DNA of 64,000 nucleotides. Source: Isochrysis galbana. Lineage: Eukaryota > Haptophyta > Isochrysidales > Isochrysidaceae. How positions within the stretch are numbered: the first letter of the stretch is position 1; each line of letters starts with the position of its first letter. The stretch spans positions 4,330,341 to 4,394,340 of the forward strand of contig CM030933.1 of the NCBI GenBank assembly GCA_018136815.1, written 5' to 3'. A program made the position numbers and the translations under genes. A model generated the notes under the pieces. That model was not told the origin of the DNA. It made no database searches and saw only the letters and a list, made by a program, of their open reading frames with translations. Below are positions 56,648 through 64,000 of this stretch, in pieces.

Positions 56648-58390
56648 ATGACTCCGCTCCCCTTGCTGCTGATTGCGCTCACCCTCGCTTTGGGCTGCGA
56701 GAGCGAGCTGCCTCTGCTCACTCACCGCTGGTCGTCGGGCAGCTGCTGCGGCCCAAACGGGCAGATTCAGAGTGACAACACCACAGCGTACATCGCGCAA
56801 GTGGGCTGGCTGCCGCGCAGCGAGCGCCGACCCTCCTACACCAATGGCGCCAACTACCACGGCCCTTGCACCGCCATCTGCGCGCCGAGTTATCAAGGCT
56901 GCTCGAGGCTTCCCGGCCGCGATACCGCGCCCTCGTACAAGCAGTGCGCCACCGGAGACTTCTGCAATTGGGGAATCTTCGCCAACGAATGCGTCCTCAT
57001 GCCTGCGGTCGACAACCCACAGGTACGTGTGGCCAAGGGCCTCGGTCCACGCGGATATGACTCGGTCCGCGTCTCATTGATCTCTCGTGGATCCTCGGTG
57101 GGCGGCGGCCCGAGCGGTGGCTTCGATTATGATGCAGACTTCCAATACCGCTGGCTGCAATTCCGGCTTTCTTCCTCGCTCATCTCGGCAACACCCGGTG
57201 CGTCCACCTCATTCAGCTACACGATGCACCTGGCTGAGGGCATGTCGGTGACCAAGACCCTCACATTCACACTCCCTGCCAAGGGCGTGGGAACCTCGGG
57301 CGTGCTGATTGCAGATCCTTGCATCAACGATGGCATGGGAAGCAATATCCTCTACTGCAGCAACTTCAGGCGATTCCGGACTAATGAGTGGATACCCGGC
57401 TTACTCAATGCTTTCGCCTCGGACTCGTCGATTAGCTTTTGGGGTACCCTAGGCGACAATTGGTATGACGCCCACAGCAATCTGATCGGTGGGGCGCGCA
57501 AAACCGACGGCGACAATGTCCGATTCGTCTACTCTCGCTTGAGCAGCGAAACGCTCTCCAAGATCCAACTCATGGTGCCGGGCAATCATGATCTGTGGGA
57601 CTGCACGCGCGAGGGCTACCCGATCGTCTGCCCCGCCTCAACAAGGGACCCAGGAGGCTGGGGTGTGGCTCAGTACTATGGCCAGGACGTCATTGCTTCG
57701 ACGGCTGTGTCGCCATATAACTTTAGTCAGGCTCCATCGGCCCGAGGCTGGTCGGTCGTTGCGCCGCAAGAGAATTTCTTCTTTTACAACCAAATCGGCG
57801 ACATGGGCTTCATTGGATTCAATGGAGCCCCCTCAGAACTCGGCTACGACGCGCTTCGTCCATCATTTGAGATGGCGTGCACATGGATGGGCGCGCAAGC
57901 CGACATCAAGGTCGTCTTCATGCTCAGCCACTATGACAATGTCGGCTTCGGCTCCACCGCCGACACCACAGGGCCAGGAGCCTATTTGAAGGTGCGCGAG
58001 ATGCCGGGTTGCGACCAGTTCGACGCCAATGGCATGCTCAAGTTCGTGGTTGGTCACACTCACTGCAATAGCAAGGACCTCTATGCCACCGAAGCGCCAG
58101 TCGTAGGCGTGGGCACAGGATTCCGGGTGGCCGGTATGGGGATGGCCGCTGGCGGCGGTGAGCCGGGGGCGGAATGCGAGAAGATGAGCGCCAACAACAA
58201 CTTCGGAATCCCGGTCTTCGACACGGCCGGCGGACGGCTACAAATCTGGCATTTCAAAGTTGGCGACACTACAGATTCAGCTGCCGAACTTGAAGCGCGC
58301 TATGAGGCGATCGTTTCATGCGTGCGTGCAAACGGATGGCGTGCGTGCACGGCCATGGCTGAAGTTTGGCTAGACCAGCCGCTAGTCTAG
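56648..58390 (+). CDS. Secreted calcineurin-like metallophosphoesterase
   Basis: A 580-aa single-exon gene. I start at the ATG at 56648 because the frame upstream is CT-repeat; the start gives a clean signal peptide MTPLPLLLIALTLALGCESE. Motifs of the two-metal phosphoesterase fold: GDNWYD (269-274), GNHD (312-315), SHYD (427-430) and GHTH (469-472). The first motif, normally D-x-H, appears replaced by a segment around IADPCIND (221-228) and is unclear. The N-terminal 130 residues carry several cysteines (CC at 33-34, then 74, 78, 85, 100, 106 and 115) and look like an extracellular domain. The order and spacing recall purple acid phosphatase-like/acid phosphatase 5 relatives. It is probably exported or lysosomal. 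The substrate is unknown; phosphate scavenging is a reasonable guess for an alga. Confidence 0.85.
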   Translation: MTPLPLLLIALTLALGCESELPLLTHRWSSGSCCGPNGQIQSDNTTAYIAQVGWLPRSERRPSYTNGANYHGPCTAICAPSYQGCSRLPGRDTAPSYKQCATGDFCNWGIFANECVLMPAVDNPQVRVAKGLGPRGYDSVRVSLISRGSSVGGGPSGGFDYDADFQYRWLQFRLSSSLISATPGASTSFSYTMHLAEGMSVTKTLTFTLPAKGVGTSGVLIADPCINDGMGSNILYCSNFRRFRTNEWIPGLLNAFASDSSISFWGTLGDNWYDAHSNLIGGARKTDGDNVRFVYSRLSSETLSKIQLMVPGNHDLWDCTREGYPIVCPASTRDPGGWGVAQYYGQDVIASTAVSPYNFSQAPSARGWSVVAPQENFFFYNQIGDMGFIGFNGAPSELGYDALRPSFEMACTWMGAQADIKVVFMLSHYDNVGFGSTADTTGPGAYLKVREMPGCDQFDANGMLKFVVGHTHCNSKDLYATEAPVVGVGTGFRVAGMGMAAGGGEPGAECEKMSANNNFGIPVFDTAGGRLQIWHFKVGDTTDSAAELEARYEAIVSCVRANGWRACTAMAEVWLDQPLV

Positions 58391-58944
58391 ATGATCGAGA
58401 ATGTGCAAGTCTTGGGACCTTAAATTTCTTGCTGGTCAACCCCCTAAATCTTGAGTCTACCATTCTGATGGCTGATTGCAACGTCAAGAGTTTAGCACCG
58501 AAGTGCTATAATGGTGAGCATGCAATCTTTCCAAACTCCATCATTGCGCAATTTTTCGCTCGCATTGCTTTCTCTCTCACACCTTGCTCTGCTGCGTGTG
58601 TGCTTCTCATTCACACGGTCACTGTGCTGGAGTGCATGTTTGAGCACCTCCAGGCCTCCGGCCTGGTCAATCAAGAGCAGCCTGCGCTGACAATTCGCCA
58701 TAACAATCGTACCTTCTCACGTGAAGAGAAGCCCCATTGGAATTAGGAGGTAAAAAGAGGCCAAAGGGGGAGGCAAGAGACAAGCGACCATCGGTGATTC
58801 CCCCTCCTAAACGGAGTAGCCGGAGTGCGACGTTTACAACCGCAATGCATTGGCTCGCGCATGGCTCAAGTGTGACCTTTGGAGAAAGAGTCAAGGATGT
58901 TGAGCAGGCGCCGCCGCCAGCCGCCAGCCGCTAGCCCGGTAGGC
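58391..58944. other. 3' flank of the phosphoesterase gene, no gene recognised
   Basis: A plus-strand frame at 58366-58746 has mixed composition and no family match; it starts inside the phosphoesterase gene and is most likely chance. Nothing else is recognisable before the retroposon at about 58945. Confidence 0.4.
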
Positions 58945-59230
58945 ATAGGAGATCGGAGGAAGAGGAAGGGGGGAACGGATCACCGGGGGAGGGGGGGGGG
59001 CGGACCATATCTAAGCCCTTCACCCCAATCCCCCTAGTAGTGCACGGGGGCCCGACGGGGGGAGCGCGGCCAGATGGCGGGGCGGGGGGAGAGCCGGGGG
59101 AGAAAGGGTGTAGAAAGTATGCTACGTGTAGGTAGTGGTTCCATGCGCCGGGAGTGCGGAAAGAATATTATGAAGTTTATCATCAAAAAGATAGGGTCAT
59201 GGAACGCGCGTCGCTCCCTTCCGTCTCGCA
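58945..59230 (+). mobile_element. Tail-B retroposon end followed directly by a retroelement head
   Basis: 58970-59181 matches the 3' half of the tail-B elements (ACCGGGGGAGG, GGACCATATCTAAGCCCTTCACCCCAATCC, GCTACGTG...GTAGTGGTTCCAT, then GCGCCGGGAGTGCGG-AAAGAATATTATGAAG). It is 5' truncated. Immediately after it comes CAAAAAGATAGGGTCATGGAACGCGCG (ATG at 59199), the same head sequence as on the minus strand at 53745. The frame from that ATG stops after about 23 codons. The 350 bases to the next gene hold nothing else. Confidence 0.65.
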
Positions 59231-59586
59231 CGGACGGACTCCGATGTCTGTGACCCCTGCCCGGTGACCCTCCACCCGCCCGCGTGCTATGTTCCCTAGT
59301 GTGCTGAGCCATCGAGCGTCCCGCCTTGGCCTTCCCATCCCCAGTCCGAGTCCACAGCCCGCGCTTGATGTCTCCCCAGCCCTCCTCGTTCCTCCCCACT
59401 CCTCATGTTCATACACTAGCTGGTAAAGATCCACAGCTCCATCCACACCTCCCCCACTACCAACAGAGATGAAAGTAGTAAGAAACTACAAGGGAATTTT
59501 CTCAATAAAAGATTTCGCAAGCCCCAGGACTGTGGAAAGGAGAATCTGCCGAAATGCCTCACCAATCCTGCCGCAGCACATAGCTG

Positions 59587-61947
59587 TCACGTAAGCTTTA
59601 GAGAGAGCTCGTGGCGCGGTTGGCGTGCCCGCCGCCCATTAGCTTGCTCACTAGCCAATTCTAGCGCACGACGTTGCGCTGTGTTGAGCTTTGAGGCCGG
59701 GAGCCATAGCTGTAGAAGCCCGCATGCCGGATCGAGTGCGGCATCGAGCAACAATTCACATCCGGCATGGGAGAGATTTGTCTCACTTAGCCAGAGCTTA
59801 CGCAAGCTGGCCGCTCCGCCCAAAGACGAAGCAAGTGATTCGACATCATCGTCGCACAAGGCGTTGCCTCCCAGCCAAAGTTCATCGAGGGTGCACCCCT
59901 CGCGACAAAGCGCCGGCGCGAGAGCCCTCATTGTTGCCCCGTCGGCACCTGTGTAGTCCAGCCACAGGCGCTTCAACGTAGTGTTCTCACCAAGTGCACG
60001 CACAAGAGAGGTAGCTCCGGCAGAGGTGAGTGGGTTGCCACCCAGCCAAAGCTCAGTCAGACCGCAGCCGTCCTCACGCAGCGCCGATCCAAAGGCTATG
60101 GCCGTCGCCGGCCCTAACCCGTTGTCGTTAAGATGCAACGACACGAGTCCCGAGCAATATCCACTCGACACCGCCTGCGCAAGGGCCACGCCGCCCTCGT
60201 CGCCGAGCCCACAATTACCGAGCTGGACTTTCTTCAGCGCTGTCTCCCCTCCGTACAAAACATCCGCAAGCGCTGCGCCACCCGATGGGCCGATGGCGTT
60301 GCCACCTAGCATGAGCTCTTGTAGCTGCGAAAGGGCCCCGGAATCGATTGCGCGGGTGAGGAGAGTCACGCCCTCGGCGGTAAGTTTGTTTAGCCCAAGA
60401 TTTAAACAAATGAGATGCGGCAGCGCGGACGGGCAAGAACTTATCATGCGGCGTAGACCAGAAACACCGATCCCATTGTTGCCCAAAGTCAGCCTGATGA
60501 TTTGCGTCTCAATCGATGTTCTCTGCAGAGTCATACCAACCTCTTCGGCTCCGTCAGCACCGATACTATTGTCGTGTAGCCATAACGAGCGGGCGCCCAT
60601 CTCACGGATTGCCAATGCGAGATCCTTGGCCTTAAGAGCGCGCGCATCAAGCGACTGCCGGGACCAGTCGAGGAGGGGGAAACAGCCTCTTTTGCGAGCT
60701 GGTTGAGCCCTAGGACCTGTTGACCTGTGAAGACGCGGCTTGCTATGCACCGGCTGGCTAGCTGTAGTTATGGAGCGGGGACTCTCTAGCCGTTCCGAGG
60801 CACTCGGCGTAATTGAGAAAGGCCGTCGTGATGGTTCTTCTTGCTTTTCCACCAGGCTTGAGCTTGGGAATCGAGGTGCATCTACTGTACGACGTACTGC
60901 CCTCCCCCTGGCGGCTGCTTGCGCGAGTATGGCAGCTTGCTCGCGTGCAGCCACCGCTTCGCTGTCCATAGGCAGCGCCGGCGAATCAGGGCTGTGCATG
61001 TACAAGTTGTCACGACGGACAGCTCTTCCACGTGCTGCTGCTTGTGCTAGCACCGCTGCATGTTCCAATGCCTCCGCTTCCTCACTGAGCCCTTGCTCGA
61101 TGGGTGAGCCAACAGGACGCGAGTTGCCGACACCGCGCCGAACAGCCCTACCTCGCACCGCCGCTTGTGTCTGCACAGCTGCACGCTCTAGAGTGTCGAG
61201 GTCTTCTGTTTCTGCAGGAAGATGCACTGCGGGCGGAAAACGCGGCGCATCCATGCCTCGACGGACGGCTCGGCCTCGAGCAGCTGCTTGAGCCACCGTT
61301 GCCGCGCGCTCCAGCTCAGTGGTATCCACACTGCCAACTGGTTGTGGTGGGCCGTCAGTGATATGTAATGCGTCTACCACATGCCCCGCAGCTTGTAATC
61401 GATCAACTGCTTGCACACCGGTGTCTGCCCGCTCCAATGCATCAGTATCCACGTTCTCTTGTGCGTGAGCAGGGAGACTACCCGGTGGTGCAGCATTGGC
61501 ACGGCGCACAGCCCGCCCTCTGACGACAGCCTGAGCACGCGTGGCTGCACGTTCTAGAACAGGTATGCTTGCGCTTTCATCCGCGTGTACTGCAGGCAGA
61601 TCGACTCCTAGTGGTGGAGGTTGATTAGCAGATTGCACGAGCACTTCCTCGAAGGCCCCCTCAAGGACACCTATCTCTGCTTCAGGAGGAGGGACGTCGA
61701 TACACGGGACATGCTCTTCATCTACCTGGTCGGCACTTCCTACCAACGGCGGCGGCGGCGCCAGGCTCTCTTCTTCCTCCACTTCGGCCGCTGGCTGCTC
61801 GTCTCCGAGCTCGCGTGATAGATCCGCCTTGTGAACCGGCCCGGCTTGACGCTCGAGCTCGAGCTCAGTCTCCAGCATAACAATCCGTGCCTCCGAGCCC
61901 TCCGAGACCATCGACGCTGGTGGCGCGCTCTCGCCGCCAACTTTCAT
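59587..61947 (-). CDS. IQ-like repeats plus leucine-rich repeat (ribonuclease-inhibitor type) protein
   Basis: A 786-aa single-exon gene; I start at the ATG at 61947 (MKVGGESAPP), since the frame upstream has no ATG. Residues about 131-149, 212-230, 253-271, 294-312 and 335-353 are near-identical units LERAAxxAQAAxRGRAVRR spaced by 25-40 residue acidic/Pro linkers; a sixth, degenerate unit lies at 171-187. They fit the IQ calmodulin-binding pattern (xQxxxRGxxxR), except that the usual first hydrophobic residue is alanine, so calmodulin binding is uncertain. After a basic linker, residues about 440-770 form about ten RNI-type leucine-rich repeats (LWLHDNSIGADGAEEVG, LNLGLNKLTAEGVTLL, LMLGGNAIGPSGGAALA, LHLNDNGLGPATAIAFG, LWLGGNPLTSAGATSLV, and so on). 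The unit style resembles NLRC3/RanGAP-like LRRs. No NACHT or nuclease domain accompanies them. A scaffold on microtubules or membranes is possible; the function is not determined. Confidence 0.8.
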   Translation of the reverse strand: MKVGGESAPPASMVSEGSEARIVMLETELELERQAGPVHKADLSRELGDEQPAAEVEEEESLAPPPPLVGSADQVDEEHVPCIDVPPPEAEIGVLEGAFEEVLVQSANQPPPLGVDLPAVHADESASIPVLERAATRAQAVVRGRAVRRANAAPPGSLPAHAQENVDTDALERADTGVQAVDRLQAAGHVVDALHITDGPPQPVGSVDTTELERAATVAQAAARGRAVRRGMDAPRFPPAVHLPAETEDLDTLERAAVQTQAAVRGRAVRRGVGNSRPVGSPIEQGLSEEAEALEHAAVLAQAAARGRAVRRDNLYMHSPDSPALPMDSEAVAAREQAAILAQAAARGRAVRRTVDAPRFPSSSLVEKQEEPSRRPFSITPSASERLESPRSITTASQPVHSKPRLHRSTGPRAQPARKRGCFPLLDWSRQSLDARALKAKDLALAIREMGARSLWLHDNSIGADGAEEVGMTLQRTSIETQIIRLTLGNNGIGVSGLRRMISSCPSALPHLICLNLGLNKLTAEGVTLLTRAIDSGALSQLQELMLGGNAIGPSGGAALADVLYGGETALKKVQLGNCGLGDEGGVALAQAVSSGYCSGLVSLHLNDNGLGPATAIAFGSALREDGCGLTELWLGGNPLTSAGATSLVRALGENTTLKRLWLDYTGADGATMRALAPALCREGCTLDELWLGGNALCDDDVESLASSLGGAASLRKLWLSETNLSHAGCELLLDAALDPACGLLQLWLPASKLNTAQRRALELASEQANGRRARQPRHELSLKLT

Positions 61948-62277
61948 CCGCCACCACACACGCCCTCACGGCCTCTCACGTGGAGGTAGAGAGAGTTCGA
62001 AGGAGGTAGAGAGGGAAGGAGAGAGAAATGAAGGGAATAAGGGGGAGGGGGGGGGGGGACAGACAGAGGCAGAGTCAGAGACCCAGGCGGAGACGAAGAC
62101 GGAGACGCAGACAGAGAGCAGGAGGCTGAGGCCCGCGGCCGCCGCAACTCCGCGACGGAAGCCGGGTCTCCCTCCCAACGGCAGATACCGGCCGGGCCAA
62201 GCCCACACATAAAGTACGGCTCCCCGAAGAAAATAACTCCTCTATAAAGCCTACTGGGCTTGGGGCCTGGTGTCGGC

Positions 62278-63231
62278 AACTAAGTTTATACTTAGTTCGC
62301 CCATGGGGGGGCACGAGCCCCCCTCTCTCTCCACTCCTCCCCTGCCATGGGGGAGGAACCACCCACTCTCCTGGCAAGCCAACGAGCCCCCCCCTCTCTA
62401 CACTCCTCCCCTGCCATGGGGGAGGAACCACCCACTCTCCTGGCACGCCTGATGGCTTGCCAGGAGCACACAGCCCTGCTGACCCATTCCTCTCCCCACC
62501 GGCCCGCCTGACTCGCCCGCCCTGGCCCGTCGTGGCCTGCCCATCCCTCTGACCAGCCCCTCACCAGCCCCTCGGACCCCCCTGATCAGGACCCCCCAGC
62601 CAGCTCCAGTCGACTGGCAGGGGCTCGAGAGCCAGCGAGGGAGAGGCAGGAGGCAGGAGGGGCCAGGGCCATGCCCCAGCCTCACCTGCCCCCTGAGCTG
62701 CGCTCCCAGGCCCCTGCCGGCCTCCTGGGGACCTGAAGAGGGGCCGCAGGCGCGCGCCATGGGCCCCCGCCGCAGGGAAGAGAGGAGGAAAAGGGAAGAG
62801 GGAGGGGAGGGAGAAGCGGCAGCTCTCCCCTCTGGTAGAAACGTGTCTTCTCGCCCCGTTTGGGTAAGAGAAGATGGGGGCGCCAGAGCCAGGAGGGAAG
62901 GGCCGCGGCTCGCCGCGGCCACTCGCTTCGGCGAGGAGAGATTAGCGCTCCTGGGCCCCTATTCACGAGTGCCCCCCCCCCCCCCTGCGTTGCTTTTACC
63001 CGAAAGGGGTTTTCCCCCAGCGTGGACTCGAGGAGAGGACGTGCTGGGGTGCGCGGGGTCGGTGCGTGCACTGGGGGGAGGACAAACATCGAGGGGAGGG
63101 GGCACTGCCCCCTTCCCCCGGTAGCACTCGCGGACACCTGGCTCGTCAGGCATGGCGGGATTCCGGGACGGAAAAGTTGTGTCCAATTAGCTAGTGGGGT
63201 TGGCTAGGATATAACATTAATTATTTTATTT
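62278..63231 (+). mobile_element. Near-complete retroposon with tail A
   Basis: It begins with the hairpin AACTAAGT-TTAT-ACTTAGTT (62278-62297), followed by the shared 5' module, which here has an internal duplication: a segment of about 75 bp ending in GGGGAGGAACCACCCACTCTCCTGGCA occurs twice, at 62320-62377 and 62395-62446. The tail-A half follows (CCGCGGCTCGCCGCGG, GGTGCGTGCACTGGGGGG) to GGTTGGCTAGGATATAACATTAATTATTTTATTTTATTT. No target-site duplication is visible; its right edge is joined to repeat D. The leader of the LRR gene (61948-62277) contains GA/CAGAGAC-rich sequence. Confidence 0.85.
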
Positions 63232-63247
63232 TATTTCCTCGCAGTTT

Positions 63248-63490
63248 GTCGCTGCAGCACTCCAGCAACCCCGGGAGTGCGCAACGCTACCCCTTCGCCG
63301 TCTGAAGGAGCCTAGGCCCCAGACATGACCATGAATGCAAGCCGGGGCGCTCAGATGACCCGCCCGCCCGCCCCCGGGCTCTGCCGGGGTCTCTGCAAGG
63401 CCTGCAGGGACATCTTCACCTGCGTCTTCACCTGCGTCGGCGTGCGGCATCGGCCAGCGGCTCAGTGCAGGTGCGCATCTTCCCAGTTGG
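63248..63490 (+). mobile_element. Dispersed repeat D, copy 2
   Basis: Closely matches 50098-50349, from GTCGCTGCAGCACTCCAGCAACC to GCATCTTCCCAGTTGG, followed by a T run. It starts within about 17 bases of the tail-A end. In copy 1 a tail-B-like end sits at the same place relative to D. Confidence 0.7.
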
Positions 63491-63577
63491 ATTTTTTTTA
63501 TTTTTTGTCACATCATTCTTCGCTTGTGGTGCCTGTCTCCTCAGGGATATCTTCAGCGAGGGAGATGTGCCTCAGCC

Positions 63578-63778
63578 TCAGGAGAGCTTCCCGGTCAGGC
63601 CGATTGCTTCTGCCACGAGGCCAAGGTTGTCGTTCATTTTTAACGCAACTTTCCTTTTTCGTTCTCGATAAAGATGAAAGATGGGGGCGCTGAGCTCCAG
63701 CGGTCTTTTGAGCTTGGGTTTTCTACCCTGAGCCAGTGTTAGTGCAAGGCTAGTGGCAGTAGTGGCACTGACGCTCAA
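63578..63778 (-). mobile_element. LINE C-terminal end fragment
   Basis: The minus-strand frame contains LAQGRKPKLKRPLELSAPIF and ends MNDNLGLVAEAIGLTGKLS at the stop at 63578, matching the last 50 or so codons of the LINE copy at 22548 (AAQGRKPKIKTPVELSAPTF ... MSDNLGLVAEALGLAERLA), with a short insertion between the two blocks. The remaining 220 bases to the window end hold no recognisable feature. Confidence 0.75.
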
Positions 63779-64000
63779 TTGTACCGTACTTGGAGGAAGA
63801 ACAAAAAGAATCTACGACGGATTTTTAAGCTGCAAACAACTCCATAGTACCGCAATCCAAGGATAACGTTTTGTTGAGCAACACACGAGACGCTGCAACG
63901 ATCAACCTGAGTCGGTAAGAAAGGGGGGTTGGCACATCGGAGTCACAGATTGAACAAGTTGGCCTGATAGCAAATCCCGAGGCCTCGCATGACCCTCTCC

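Overview
This window is nuclear DNA from a GC-rich, repeat-rich unicellular eukaryote that builds cilia. Evidence: spliceosomal introns with GT-AG borders (a few probable GC-AG), a ten-exon BBS1 gene, a tubulin-tyrosine-ligase-like enzyme, actin-maturation enzymes, Ty1/copia and LINE debris, and CT/GA microsatellites over 100 bp long. The style (a multi-pass membrane protein joined to a protist-type TIR-like domain, a trypsin with a Cys-rich algal tail, GC donors, purine-rich 5' leaders) points to a microalga, most likely a haptophyte. That placement is inference. One 100-base assembly gap lies at 5157-5256.

Genes from left to right: a fatty-acid hydroxylase/sterol-desaturase family enzyme (2327-3316, -); a single-ORF fusion of an NAA80-type actin N-acetyltransferase with an ACTMAP-type actin maturation protease (5786-7258, -); a YghU-type glutathione transferase with an added membrane anchor (11630-13054, -, 4 exons); an MFS transporter (14512-16528, -, 4 exons); BBS1 (18082-21335, -, 10 exons); a multi-pass membrane protein with a TIR-like domain (25593-27972, -, 5 exons); a SANT-like/coiled-coil protein (31863-33281, -); a TPR plus filamin-type Ig protein (33746-35620, +); a secreted trypsin (36858-37958, +); an SLX9-like ribosome biogenesis factor (39850-40809, +, 2 exons); a TTLL enzyme (42596-44753, -, 3 exons); an F-box/ankyrin protein (50866-52218, +); a methyltransferase-like protein (54152-55819, -); a secreted metallophosphoesterase (56648-58390, +); and an IQ-like/LRR protein (59587-61947, -). 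There are no operons. Genes are independent units, and several concern cytoskeleton or cilia (BBS1, TTLL, the actin-maturation fusion).

The intergenic DNA is largely retroposons. LINE-derived copies lacking reverse transcriptase lie at 8801-10495, 17094-17640, 22215-23800 and 63578-63778. A separate LINE RT fragment is at 7783-8480, and copia remnants lie at 30383-30715 and 47924-48960. Non-autonomous elements share one 5' module but end in two different 3' tails. Tail A ends ...GGCTAGGATATAACATTA(ATT)n; tail B is a stem-loop followed by GAATATTAAAAGG. Two of them are bounded by perfect 19-20 bp target-site duplications (45581-46501 and 46886-47680), which shows insertion by target-primed reverse transcription. 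Several elements begin with a short hairpin, in some followed closely by ATGGAGCGCGC.

The most notable single observation is the NAA80-ACTMAP fusion: two enzymes that act in sequence on the actin N-terminus in animals are here encoded as one polypeptide. The most notable system-level observation is the modular retroposon family with a shared head and interchangeable tails.
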